Assembly: GCF_036346105.1 (NCBI RefSeq)
Contig: NZ_CP107811.1
Coordinates: 1,302,001 to 1,366,000, forward strand
From: Streptomyces sp. NBC_00539
GTDB lineage: Bacteria > Actinomycetota > Actinomycetes > Streptomycetales > Streptomycetaceae
Length of the DNA: 64,000 bases
Direction of reading: 5' to 3'
A program made the position numbers and the translations under genes. This document shows, piece after piece, positions 16,211 through 24,138 of the stretch (position 1 is the stretch's first letter; each line of letters begins with the position of its first letter). The notes beneath the pieces were generated by a model. It was not told the origin of the DNA, did not search any database, and saw nothing but the letters and a program-made list of their open reading frames with translations.

Positions 16211-17988
16211 GCTGGTTCTCCTTCGTCATGTACGGCGGGTGCCCCGGAGGAGACCCAGAAGCGGATGCTCTCCACGAGCACCACGAGTGCCACGGCCACG
16301 GCCAGGGCCGTGAGCGCGACGGGGAAGTCCGCGGCGCGCGTCGCCAGTGCGGCGGCCAGGACGGCGGTGACGAGCACCCGGCCTTCGTGACCGCCGGTCG
16401 TCCGCACCAGCCAGTGCGGGGGCGCGCCGGTGCCACCGCGGATGCGGTACACCGTGTCGTAGTGATGGTAGGCGACCGCCGCGACCAGTCCGAATGCCGC
16501 CGGGAGGGCTCCGGGGACGTCCGCCTTGGCGGCGAGGATCAGTACGGTCGTGTACTCGGCGGCCCGGAAGACGGGCGGGACGAGCCAGTCGAGGGCGCCC
16601 TTGAGGGGACGCGCGACGGCCACTGCCGAACACAGCGCGTAGAAGACGGCGGCGGCGACGATCTGCCAGGCGCCGAACGGCTGGGACCAGGCCGCCCACA
16701 GCAGGGCGGCCGTGCCGACCACGGCGGCGGCGAGGCCGGCGCCGGGTGCCGTCCGGCCGACGGACCGGGCCACGAGTTCGGCGAGCGGGCCCGAGTCGGC
16801 CAGGTCGGCCAGCGCCCGGGCGGCGCGGTCGGTCCTCTCGGCCTTGCGGGTCAGCGAGCGCAGGACGCGACCGGCGGTGGTGTAGAGGGCGCCGAAGCCG
16901 CAGCCGATGAGGAGGGCGTAGAAGACGATGCGGGGGCTGGTCACCGCGGTCAGTACGGCGATCATCGCCCAGCGCTCACCGATGGGGAGGATGATCATCC
17001 GCCGGACCCACACCGTCCAGCCGACGCTGTCGAGGCGGTCCGAGAGCGCGGCCGTCGGGCTCGTGTTCGCCGCGGCGTCGTGGTTGGCCTCGTTGAAGGC
17101 GAAGTCCACGACGTGCCGGCAGGTCATGAGGATCATCGCGCCGAGCGCGAGGGCCCAGACGTCGTCGTCGTGCCGGGCGGCGCCGAGCGCGAGGCCCGCG
17201 TAGAAGGAGTACTCCTTCGCGCGGTCGAAGGTCGCGTCGAGCCAGGCGCCCATCGTCGAGTACTGGAGCGAGTAGCGGGCGAGCTGCCCGTCGGTGCAGT
17301 CCAGGACGAAGGAGACCAGGAGCAGCACCCCGGCGGCGATGTAGCCGCCGCGCTCGCCGGTGGCGGCACAGGCCGCCGCTATGAGGGCGGTGATCAGGGA
17401 GGCGGTGGTGACCTGGTTCGGGGTCAGGCCGCGGCGCGCGCACCAGCGGGCGATGTAGCGCGAGTACGGGCTGATGAAGAAGGTGGTGAAGAACCCGTCG
17501 CGGGACTTGACGGCGGTGCGCAGGCGTACGGCTTCGTCGTCCACGGCGGCGACGGCGGCCGCGGCCGCGTCGCGTTCGGCCGTGGTGGCGGGGACGGCGG
17601 CGACGAGGGTTCCGAGGTCGGGGCGCTGGACGGGGGTCCCGGCGGCCTCGACGGCGGCCGCGAGGCGGTCCGCGTAGGGGCCCGGGCCTTCGGGTGCGAG
17701 GGCCGCGGCCGCGTCGAGGGCGGCGCGGGCACCCGGCTGGACGGCGAAGGCGCCGGTCACGGCGCAGGCGTCGAAGCGCGGGTCGGTGAGGGCGAGGCGC
17801 AGGGCGTGCGGGTGGCCGACGAAGCCGCTGTCGACGACGGCGACCCGCTGGTCGGCCGGTACGCCGGCCAGGGCGGTCGCGGTGTCTGCGGGTCCGCCGG
17901 CCGGGCGGACCTCGAAGCCGAGCGACCGCAGCTCGTCGGCGAGCGGTGATCCGGGTACCGGCAGGCCGGTGAGGATGACGGTCGGCAG
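16207..17988 (-). CDS. CDP-alcohol phosphotransferase fused to DUF5941-like membrane domain, apparent CTG start
   Basis: The product is 593 residues if translation starts at CTG 17988. Residues 1-160 are soluble and begin MPTVILTGLPVPG. Residues 230-256 hold a complete CDP-alcohol phosphotransferase motif (DCTDGQLARY ... G-AWL-D-ATF-D). Residues about 380-590 form a second, hydrophobic DUF5941-like region with several membrane spans. The only ATG/GTG option in frame is a GTG at 17760, which would remove 76 residues that are in a coding-like frame and resemble the N-terminus I recall for this family. AAGGAG lies 9 nt before the CTG. This is the first gene of the operon and overlaps the nucleotidyltransferase by 4 bp. 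The substrate is unknown. Confidence 0.85.
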   Translation of the reverse strand: MPTVILTGLPVPGSPLADELRSLGFEVRPAGGPADTATALAGVPADQRVAVVDSGFVGHPHALRLALTDPRFDACAVTGAFAVQPGARAALDAAAALAPEGPGPYADRLAAAVEAAGTPVQRPDLGTLVAAVPATTAERDAAAAAVAAVDDEAVRLRTAVKSRDGFFTTFFISPYSRYIARWCARRGLTPNQVTTASLITALIAAACAATGERGGYIAAGVLLLVSFVLDCTDGQLARYSLQYSTMGAWLDATFDRAKEYSFYAGLALGAARHDDDVWALALGAMILMTCRHVVDFAFNEANHDAAANTSPTAALSDRLDSVGWTVWVRRMIILPIGERWAMIAVLTAVTSPRIVFYALLIGCGFGALYTTAGRVLRSLTRKAERTDRAARALADLADSGPLAELVARSVGRTAPGAGLAAAVVGTAALLWAAWSQPFGAWQIVAAAVFYALCSAVAVARPLKGALDWLVPPVFRAAEYTTVLILAAKADVPGALPAAFGLVAAVAYHHYDTVYRIRGGTGAPPHWLVRTTGGHEGRVLVTAVLAAALATRAADFPVALTALAVAVALVVLVESIRFWVSSGAPAVHDEGEPA

Positions 17989-18416
17989 ACGAACCCACTC
18001 CTTGCAGCGAACACTGGACGGCCGCCGCGCTGGGCGGCGGCACGACGGCAGAGGCTATCGGATGAACGGAAGCCGGGGTTCACCAGCCGTTTACGCCCGC
18101 ACAAGCCGAATGTCCCGGGCGGCGGCCCCGGCCCCGCCATCATCGACGATCACGCCGAGGGACTACAAACCGCCCGTGTGTTCCGCCGGCCGGTCCGCGG
18201 TGGCGGTCCGTGGTGGCGGTCCGTGTCCCGGTCCGCGGTGGCGGTCCGTAGCACTGCCTCCGGCGGGCCGGGGGTCTTCCGGGTGCCCGGCGGCCGGCCG
18301 TTGCCCCGCGCCGCCTACCACGCGTCGGGGGGCAGACATGCGCGGATCGGCGAAGTGGGGACAAGCCGCTTTTGTACGGCAGACTTGAAAGCCGAAGTCC
18401 GAAGCGAAGGATGGGT
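17989..18416. other. Divergent intergenic region between the envelope operon and idi
   Basis: This stretch of 428 nt lies between two divergent genes. It must hold the promoters of both the seven-gene minus-strand operon and idi. It contains the AAGGAG Shine-Dalgarno of the CTG-started gene at 17998-18003 and a direct repeat at 18191-18249. A frame on the plus strand through the repeat encodes only low-complexity Arg/Gly/Trp sequence and is not credible as a gene. I see no convincing -10/-35 pair. Confidence 0.5.
18191..18249. repeat. Direct repeat, 21 bp, two exact copies plus a partial
   Basis: The sequence beginning CGGTCCGCGGTGGCGG occurs identically at 18191-18211 and 18229-18249 (38-bp period). 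A third partial copy (GGTGGCGGTCCGTG) lies between them. The repeat lies about 170 nt upstream of idi. It looks like slippage-generated repeat sequence rather than a binding site. Confidence 0.7.
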
Positions 18417-19016
18417 ATGCCGATCACACCAGCCACCGCCGGGAACAGCGCGTCCGCCGGCACCGGGACCCGGGACCCGATCATGCTCGAACTGGTCGAC
18501 GAGTCCGGCAACACCATCGGCACGGCGGAGAAGCTCTCCGCCCATCAGGCGCCCGGTCAGCTGCACCGGGCGTTCTCCGTGTTCCTCTTCGACGAGCGGG
18601 GCCGCCTGCTGCTCCAGCAGCGCGCCCTCGGGAAGTACCACTCCCCCGGCGTGTGGTCGAACACCTGTTGCGGCCACCCGTACCCCGGCGAGTCTCCGTT
18701 CGCGGCCGCCGCCCGGCGGACCCACGAGGAGCTGGGGCTGTCGCCGTCGCTGCTCGCGGAGGCGGGAACGGTGCGGTACAACCACCCGGACCCGGCGTCG
18801 GGGCTGGTGGAGCAGGAGTACAACCACCTGTTCGTGGGATTGGCCCAGGCCGCGGTGCGGCCGGACCCGGAAGAGGTCGGGGACACCGCTTTCGTCACCG
18901 CCGGCGAGCTGGCGAAGCGGCACGCGGAGGCACCGTTCTCCGCCTGGTTCATGACAGTGCTGGACGCGGCCCGGCCCGCGATCCGCGAGCTGACCGGTGA
19001 GGCTGCGGGCTGGTAG
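18417..19016 (+). CDS. idi: Type I isopentenyl-diphosphate delta-isomerase
   Basis: The product is 199 residues. It is a NUDIX-fold enzyme with the active-site SNTCCGHP (catalytic Cys at 84 or 85, metal-binding His87) and the catalytic Glu in VEQEYNHLFVG (Glu134). It interconverts isopentenyl and dimethylallyl diphosphate, supplying the prenyl synthase of the hopanoid operon. Two ATGs are available: the one at 18417 has GAAGG six nt upstream and is preferred over 18411, which abuts it. The type I enzyme is oxygen-tolerant and needs Mg2+ and a second divalent metal. It converges closely (10 nt) on the anti-sigma-type ATPase gene. Confidence 0.95.
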   Translation: MPITPATAGNSASAGTGTRDPIMLELVDESGNTIGTAEKLSAHQAPGQLHRAFSVFLFDERGRLLLQQRALGKYHSPGVWSNTCCGHPYPGESPFAAAARRTHEELGLSPSLLAEAGTVRYNHPDPASGLVEQEYNHLFVGLAQAAVRPDPEEVGDTAFVTAGELAKRHAEAPFSAWFMTVLDAARPAIRELTGEAAGW

Positions 19017-19026
19017 CCGTCGCGCC

Positions 19027-19566
19027 CTACGGACGGACGGGTGCGGCGACGGGAGCGGTGAGCGGCAGGGCCGCCCAGATCACCTTGCCGCCGGTGGAGG
19101 TGTGCTCCACGTCACACACCCCGCCGGCCTCGAGGGTGATCTCCCGGACGAGCAGCAGGCCCCGGCCCCCGGTCTGGCCGAAGTCGGCCTCCAGCGCCTT
19201 GGGGCGGTACGGGTGGTTGTCCTCGACGGCCACCCGCACCCATTCACGGCCCACCGCCACCTCGACGGCGACCTCCGGGGAGAGCAGGGCGGCGTGCCGG
19301 ACCGAATTCGTCACCAGTTCGGAGACGATCAGCAGCAGGGAGTAGACCAGGTCCTGGTGGGCGGGCACCCCCTGCCGGCCGAGGAGGTCCCGGACCGCGC
19401 GGCGGGCCTGCGGAACGGATTCTTCAACCGCCGGAGCGGTGAACCTCCACACTCCCTCGTACGCGAGAGGGTCCGCCGGGGCAACCGGCTCACCACCCCT
19501 GGCCGGCGGGACACTCCCGCTGTCGTCCATCTTCACGCCCCCGTCTTCGCGCTCGATCGTCTCCAC
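19027..19566 (-). CDS. Anti-sigma/RsbW-type ATP-binding regulatory protein
   Basis: The product is 179 residues, or 167 if the ATG at 19530 is used. The Bergerat ATPase fold is clear: N box SELVTNSVRHA, G1 box VEDNHPYRP and G2 box GQTGGRGLLLV. Such small stand-alone ATPases act as serine kinases or anti-sigma factors and are numerous in Streptomyces; the partner here is unknown. No anti-anti-sigma or sigma gene is adjacent. Upstream lies a set of GTCAGCG inverted repeats that could control it. Neither start has a textbook ribosome-binding site. Confidence 0.85.
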   Translation of the reverse strand: METIEREDGGVKMDDSGSVPPARGGEPVAPADPLAYEGVWRFTAPAVEESVPQARRAVRDLLGRQGVPAHQDLVYSLLLIVSELVTNSVRHAALLSPEVAVEVAVGREWVRVAVEDNHPYRPKALEADFGQTGGRGLLLVREITLEAGGVCDVEHTSTGGKVIWAALPLTAPVAAPVRP

Positions 19567-19603
19567 GGCTCAAGGGTGGACAACAGGCAGGTCCGGACCG
19601 CAT

Positions 19604-19663
19604 CGCTGACCAGAAGTCAGCGTCAATCGTGCACTTTCTGACCGTTGGCGTATGACAGCGTCA
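19604..19663. promoter_or_regulatory. Cluster of GTCAGCG/TGACGCTG dyads upstream of the ATPase gene
   Basis: A perfect inverted repeat CGCTGAC-N5-GTCAGCG lies at 19604-19622. A related dyad TGAC-AGC-GTCA is at 19653-19663. On the minus strand TTGACG overlaps the first dyad and could be the -35 of the ATPase promoter. The arrangement suggests a repressor or activator site with two operators about 45 bp apart. Confidence 0.5.
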
Positions 19664-19894
19664 GTTGTACGACCGTTCCTGACCCCTGGGCACGCCCTGC
19701 TCGGCTGTCCCGCGCACCCCGTCCACCTCGCCCGGCCGGGCGGCGACCTGGCCTTCCTTCGGCCGCGGCGCCAGGTGCTCCGGCCGGACCGGCCGGTCAC
19801 GTCCCGCCGGTCGCCCCGGTCTGCGCCCATGAAGCCGGCCACCTTTCAGCGCCCCCCGACGGACACCGCGGATCACAGGTTCGGGCGACCCGGA

Positions 19895-19900
19895 TAGCAT
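19895..19900 (+). promoter_or_regulatory. Probable -10 (TAGCAT) of a leaderless promoter
   Basis: TAGCAT is followed by 7 nt and then the ATG of the enoyl-CoA hydratase at 19908. No Shine-Dalgarno is present. This is the spacing expected when transcription starts at the A of the ATG. Confidence 0.5.
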
Positions 19901-19907
19901 CCGGCAC

Positions 19908-20657
19908 ATGGACGCTGCCCTCCTTCACACGGTGGCCGACGGCGTCGCCACCGTCGTCATCTCGCACCCGGCGAAGCGGAACGCCATGACGGCCGGCATG
20001 TGGCGGGCGCTGCCCGGGCTGCTGTCCGCGCTGGCGGACGACGCGTCCGTACGGGTGGTCGTGCTGACGGGGGCCGGGCCGACCTTCTGCGCGGGAGCCG
20101 ACATCACCTCGCTGAGGGGCGACGACGACCCCCAGGCGCTGTCCGTGACGGCGGAAGAGGCCCTCGCCGCGTTCCCCAAGCCGACGATCGCCGCCATCCG
20201 GGGTTTCTGCGTGGGCGGCGGGAGCCAGCTGGCGGCCGCGTGCGACCTGCGCTTCGCGGAAGCAGGGGCGCAGTTCGGGGTGACCCCGGCGAAGCTGGGC
20301 ATCGTCTACCCGGCTCCGTCGACGCGGCGGCTGGCCGCGCTGGTCGGCCCGTCGACCGCCAAGTACCTGCTCTACTCGGCGGAGCTGATCGAGGCGGAGC
20401 ACGCCCTGCGCGCCGGGTTCCTGAACGAGCTGCTGCCCGCCGGGGAACTCGACAAGCGGGTCGGTGAGTTCGCCCGGACGCTGACGGCCCGCTCGCAGCT
20501 GACCCAGGCCGCGGCGAAGGAGTTCGCGGACGGCCGGACGGACCGGGACGCGTACTGGGCCGCCCAGGCCGCGGGTAGCGGCGATACCGCGGAGGGTGTC
20601 GCCGCGTTCCTGGAGCGCCGGGCGCCCGTCTTTACCTGGACCCCCCCAGCGGATTGA
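19908..20657 (+). CDS. Enoyl-CoA hydratase/isomerase family protein
   Basis: The product is 249 residues of the crotonase fold. The oxyanion-hole segments are FCAGADITSL and GFCVGGGSQLAAACDLRFA. In place of the first catalytic Glu of true hydratases the loop reads RGFCVGGGSQLA, and the second lies in TPAKLGIVYPAPSTRRL, where a Glu is also not obvious. It may therefore be an isomerase, hydrolase or other crotonase member rather than a standard hydratase. It is transcribed alone; the start is probably leaderless. Its last 26 bp overlap the convergent DJ-1 gene. Confidence 0.85.
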   Translation: MDAALLHTVADGVATVVISHPAKRNAMTAGMWRALPGLLSALADDASVRVVVLTGAGPTFCAGADITSLRGDDDPQALSVTAEEALAAFPKPTIAAIRGFCVGGGSQLAAACDLRFAEAGAQFGVTPAKLGIVYPAPSTRRLAALVGPSTAKYLLYSAELIEAEHALRAGFLNELLPAGELDKRVGEFARTLTARSQLTQAAAKEFADGRTDRDAYWAAQAAGSGDTAEGVAAFLERRAPVFTWTPPAD

Positions 20658-21270
20658 CCGCGCGCAGCCGCGCGACGAGTTCGGCCGGCGCCTTCTCGGG
20701 GGACCCGGCGTCGTAGGGCGGCTGGGGGTCGTACTCGGTCATCAGTTGCACCGCTCGGGCGACGTCGTCGCCCGCGACGCGGCCGAGGAGGGTGAGGCCC
20801 ATGTCGATGCCGGCCGACACCCCGGCGGCGGTCACGTACTTGCCGTCGAAGACCACGCGCTCGCCGGTGGGCTCGGCGCCGAACTCGGAAAGCCGGTCGA
20901 GGAACATCCAGTGGCCCGTGGCCCGGCGCCCGTCGAGCAGGCCGGCGGCGGCCAGCAGGAGGGAGCCGGTGCAGACCGAGGTGGTCCAGGTCGTGGTGGC
21001 GTCGACGGTCCGCAGCCAGTCGAGGACGGCGGGGTTCTGCATCTCCAGCTCGGGGTGCGGGCCGCCCGGCACGATGACGATGTCGGGCCGGGTGATCTCG
21101 TCGAGCCCCTTGTCGGCGACGAGCGCCAGCTGCCCGGAGTCCCCCCGCACGGGCCCCGGCCGCTCGGCGACGAAGACGACGTCGGCGCCGGGCAGACGCC
21201 CCAGGGTGTCGAAGGGCCCGACGGCGTCGAGCGCGGTGAAGCGGTCGTAGAGCAGTACGGCGATCTGCAT
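20632..21270 (-). CDS. DJ-1/PfpI family protein (isonitrile hydratase-like)
   Basis: The product is 212 residues. The DJ-1 nucleophile elbow is TTSVCTGSLLLAAAGLL, with the reactive Cys in SVCTGS; an Asp (FTALDAVGPFDTL) replaces the acidic Glu partner seen in many members. The sequence resembles the glutamine-amidotransferase-like domain of GlxA regulators but lacks any DNA-binding domain, so it is probably an enzyme such as an isonitrile hydratase or a glyoxalase-like protein. GGAGGAGCC directly precedes the ATG. The adjacent gene is a full-length GlxA regulator on the same strand, so the pair may be functionally linked. Its end overlaps the enoyl-CoA hydratase gene by 26 bp. Confidence 0.85.
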   Translation of the reverse strand: MQIAVLLYDRFTALDAVGPFDTLGRLPGADVVFVAERPGPVRGDSGQLALVADKGLDEITRPDIVIVPGGPHPELEMQNPAVLDWLRTVDATTTWTTSVCTGSLLLAAAGLLDGRRATGHWMFLDRLSEFGAEPTGERVVFDGKYVTAAGVSAGIDMGLTLLGRVAGDDVARAVQLMTEYDPQPPYDAGSPEKAPAELVARLRAVNPLGGSR

Positions 21271-21364
21271 GGCTCCTCCGGAGCGGTAGTGGTGTGCGGG
21301 GCCCGGCGGCCGCCGGTGGCGGCCCGGCCGGTGGCCGGCCGTCGACGCTCACGGCGGGCCGGGA

Positions 21365-21411
21365 GATGCGGTTCGGGGCGGACCCGGCCGGGGGGATGCG
21401 GTTCGGGGCGG
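21365..21411. repeat. Short direct repeat GATGCGGTTCGGGGCGG, two copies
   Basis: Seventeen identical bases occur at 21365-21381 and 21395-21411, a 30-bp period, in the 170-nt gap between the DJ-1 and GlxA genes. It could be a tandem binding site or simple duplication. Confidence 0.5.
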
Positions 21412-21440
21412 CCCCGGGCCGGCGGCGATGGTCGCGGACG

Positions 21441-22397
21441 TCACGGGCCGAAGCGGCGGCGGTATTCGGACGGCGGCTGGCCGAGGGTGCGCAGGAAGGC
21501 GCGGCGGAGGGCCTCCGGGGTGCGGTAGCCGGATGCGCGGGCGATCTGGGCCACGCCCCCGCCGCCATCCTCCAGCAGCCGCCGCGCGTGCTCCACCCGT
21601 ACCCGCTCCACGTACCGCCCCGGGGTCACCCCCGTCTCCGCCTGGAAGGCCCGCGCGAAGTGGCGCGGCGACAGCGCGGCCCGCGCCGCGAGCGCCTCCA
21701 CCCCGAGGTCCTCGCCCGGGTGTTCGTTGATCCACTGCTGCACGTCCCGCAGCGGTTCCCGCCGCGCCGTCTGCGCCGCCAGCTGTGCGCTGAACTGCGC
21801 CTGGTTCCCGGGCCTGCGCAGGAACACCACCAGGTGCCGGGCGATCAGCAGCGCCACGTCCCGCCCGACGTCCTCCTCCACCAGCGCCAGCGCGAGGTCG
21901 ATGCCGGCCGTCACCCCGGCCGATGTGGCCACCCGGCCGTCGCGGACGTAGACGGGATCGGGTTCGACCGTGACGGCGGGGTAGTCCCGGGCCATCCGCG
22001 CGCAGGCGTTCCAGTGCGTCGTGGCCCGGTGGCCGTCCAGCAGCCCCGCTTCCGCCAGCAGCAGTCCTCCCGTGCACACGGACACCACCCGCTCCGCGCC
22101 ACCCCCGTGCGCGCGGAGCCAGTCGGTGAGCCCCGGGTCGAAGTCGCCCGTGTACCGGCCCCCGGGTACCAGCAGGGTGGTCCCCGCCCCGGGCCGCGCG
22201 CTCTCCAGGTCTCCGTCCGGGACCAGGGTCAGCCCGCTGGAGGTGCGTACGGGAGCGGCCCCGGGGGACACCGTCCTGATCCGGTACCCGGCGTGTTCCG
22301 GGAACCGGCCGACCCCGCTGAACACCTCCACCGGGCCGGTCACGTCCAGGCTCTGCACCCCGTCGTAGAGCAGTACGAGCACGTTTCGCGACGACAT
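21441..22397 (-). CDS. GlxA-type transcriptional regulator (DJ-1 domain plus AraC HTH)
   Basis: The product is 318 residues. Residues 1-170 form a DJ-1/PfpI-like sensor domain (VVSVCTGGLLLAEAGLL). Residues about 215-315 contain two AraC helix-turn-helix motifs (LAARAALSPRHFARAFQAETG and IARASGYRTPEALRRAFLRTLG). Such regulators sense small metabolites and often control an adjacent enzyme; the DJ-1 protein downstream on the same strand is a candidate target. AGGA lies 7 nt before the ATG at 22397. The frame is open further upstream, but that region is the promoter of the divergent ABC-F gene. The ligand is unknown. Confidence 0.92.
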   Translation of the reverse strand: MSSRNVLVLLYDGVQSLDVTGPVEVFSGVGRFPEHAGYRIRTVSPGAAPVRTSSGLTLVPDGDLESARPGAGTTLLVPGGRYTGDFDPGLTDWLRAHGGGAERVVSVCTGGLLLAEAGLLDGHRATTHWNACARMARDYPAVTVEPDPVYVRDGRVATSAGVTAGIDLALALVEEDVGRDVALLIARHLVVFLRRPGNQAQFSAQLAAQTARREPLRDVQQWINEHPGEDLGVEALAARAALSPRHFARAFQAETGVTPGRYVERVRVEHARRLLEDGGGGVAQIARASGYRTPEALRRAFLRTLGQPPSEYRRRFGP

Positions 22398-22485
22398 GCC
22401 TCCATCCTGTGACCCCGAGGGAATGGCCGCAATGCCGCACTTCCCACCTATCCGGCCACCGCTCGGGCCGTGGCGCCCGCGCGGA

Positions 22486-22491
22486 TAGGAT
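22486..22491 (+). promoter_or_regulatory. Probable -10 (TAGGAT) of the ABC-F gene
   Basis: TAGGAT lies 9 nt before the ATG at 22501 and there is no Shine-Dalgarno. The mRNA probably begins at or within 3 nt of the start codon. Confidence 0.45.
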
Positions 22492-22500
22492 CGACGGACC

Positions 22501-24138
22501 ATGACTGCAACCCTCGTCGCCAAGAACCTCACCGCCGCGCACGGTGAGCGCACGCTCTTCGCCGGCCTCGACCTCGTCGTCGCGCCCGGCGACGTCATCG
22601 GCCTCGTCGGCGTCAACGGCGCCGGGAAGTCCACCCTGCTGCGGCTACTCGCCGGGCTGGACGCCCCCGAGACCGGTGAGCTCCGGCTCTCCCCGCCCGG
22701 CGCCGCCGTGGGGCACCTGCCGCAGGAGCCCGAGCGCCGCCCCGGGGAGTCGGTCCGCGAGTTCCTCGCCCGCCGCACCGGTGTCGCGGCCGCGCAGGCG
22801 GAGCTCGACGCGGCCACCCAGGGCCTGGTCGACGGCACCCCCGGCGCCGACGACGCCTACGGGGAGGCCCTCGACCGCTGGCTGAACCTCGGCGGCGCGG
22901 ACCTCGACGAGCGGGCCCAGGAGGTCGCCGACGACCTCGGTCTGTCCGTGGGCCTCGACCTGCCGATGACGGCCCTGTCCGGCGGCCAGGCGGCCCGCGC
23001 CGGTCTCGCCTCCCTCCTGCTCTCCCGCTACGACGTGTTCCTGCTCGACGAGCCGACCAACGACCTCGACCTCGACGGTCTGGAGCGGCTGGAGCAGTTC
23101 GTGAAGGGGCTGCGCGCGGGCACGGTCGTCATCAGCCACGACCGCGAGTTCCTCGCGCGCACCGTCACCAAGGTCCTCGAACTGGATCTGGCGCAGCAGC
23201 AGATCAACCTCTACGGCGGTGGCTACGAGGCCTACCTGGAGGAGCGCGAGCGGGCCCGTACGCACGCCCGCGAGGAGTACGACGAGTACGCGGACAAGCG
23301 CTCGGCACTCGAAGGCCGGGCCGCGATGCAGCGCGGCTGGATGGACAAGGGCGTCAAGAACGCCCGCCGCAAGGCCACCGACAACGACAAGATCGGCAAG
23401 AAGTTCCGCAGCGAGGCGAGCGAGAAGCAGGCCGCCAAGGCCCGCCAGACGCAGCGCGCGATCGAGCGTCTGGACGTGGTGGACGAGCCCCGCAAGGAGT
23501 GGGAGCTGCGCATGGAGATCGCGGCGGCCCCCCGATCGGGTTCGGTGGTCGCCACGCTTCGCGAAGCGGCCGTCAGCCGGGGCGACTTCCACTTCGGCCC
23601 GGCCAGCCTGCAGATCGACTGGGCGGACCGGGTCGCGATCACGGGAGCCAACGGGGCCGGCAAGTCCACCCTGCTGGCCGTGCTGCTCGGCCGTCTCGCC
23701 CCCGATTCCGGCGCGGCCACCCTCGGTTCAGGGGTGCTGGTCGGTGAAGTGGACCAGGCGCGGGGGCTGTTCCTCGGCGACGAGCCGCTGCTGGAGGCGT
23801 TCTGCGCCGCCGTGCCGGACACCGAACCCGCCGAAGTCCGCACGCTGCTGGCCAAGTTCGGCCTCAAGGCGGTCCACGTGCTGCGCCCGGCGGCCACCCT
23901 CTCGCCCGGTGAGCGCACCCGCGCGGCCCTGGCGCTGCTCCAGGGCCGCGGGGTCAACCTGCTGGTCCTGGACGAGCCCACCAACCACCTCGACCTGCCG
24001 GCGATCGAGCAGTTGGAGTCGGCGCTGGAGGCGTACGAGGGCACCTTGCTGCTGGTCACCCACGACCGCCGGATGCTCGACGCGGTGCACGTGACCCGCC
24101 GCCTGGAGGTCTCGGCCGGCAAGGTCGTCGAGCTCTAG
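22501..24138 (+). CDS. ABC-F family ribosome-associated ATPase
   Basis: The product is 545 residues with two ABC domains and no membrane segments. Domain 1 has Walker A GVNGAGKST, signature ALSGGQAAR and Walker B VFLLDEPTNDLDL. Domain 2 has GANGAGKST, LSPGERTRAAL and LLVLDEPTNHLDL. Between them is a charged linker (about residues 240-325) rich in Arg, Lys and Glu that would reach the ribosomal P-site region. ABC-F proteins either rescue or regulate stalled ribosomes, or protect them from antibiotics; which applies here cannot be told from sequence. The gene is monocistronic and followed by a strong hairpin. Confidence 0.93.
   Translation: MTATLVAKNLTAAHGERTLFAGLDLVVAPGDVIGLVGVNGAGKSTLLRLLAGLDAPETGELRLSPPGAAVGHLPQEPERRPGESVREFLARRTGVAAAQAELDAATQGLVDGTPGADDAYGEALDRWLNLGGADLDERAQEVADDLGLSVGLDLPMTALSGGQAARAGLASLLLSRYDVFLLDEPTNDLDLDGLERLEQFVKGLRAGTVVISHDREFLARTVTKVLELDLAQQQINLYGGGYEAYLEERERARTHAREEYDEYADKRSALEGRAAMQRGWMDKGVKNARRKATDNDKIGKKFRSEASEKQAAKARQTQRAIERLDVVDEPRKEWELRMEIAAAPRSGSVVATLREAAVSRGDFHFGPASLQIDWADRVAITGANGAGKSTLLAVLLGRLAPDSGAATLGSGVLVGEVDQARGLFLGDEPLLEAFCAAVPDTEPAEVRTLLAKFGLKAVHVLRPAATLSPGERTRAALALLQGRGVNLLVLDEPTNHLDLPAIEQLESALEAYEGTLLLVTHDRRMLDAVHVTRRLEVSAGKVVEL

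Larger units (their letters stand above)
19567..19907. other. Divergent intergenic region with GTCAGCG repeats and a leaderless -10
   Basis: This stretch of 341 nt separates the ATPase gene (minus) from the enoyl-CoA hydratase gene (plus). The half nearest the ATPase carries inverted repeats of GTCAGCG. The half nearest the hydratase ends in TAGCAT just before the ATG. Short frames here are Arg/Pro-rich with no recognisable features, so I call no gene. Confidence 0.5.

Noticed and set aside
19652-19897. 81-codon frame upstream of the enoyl-CoA hydratase
   Set aside because: Pro/Arg-rich, no domain, overlaps the promoter region and lacks a ribosome-binding site.
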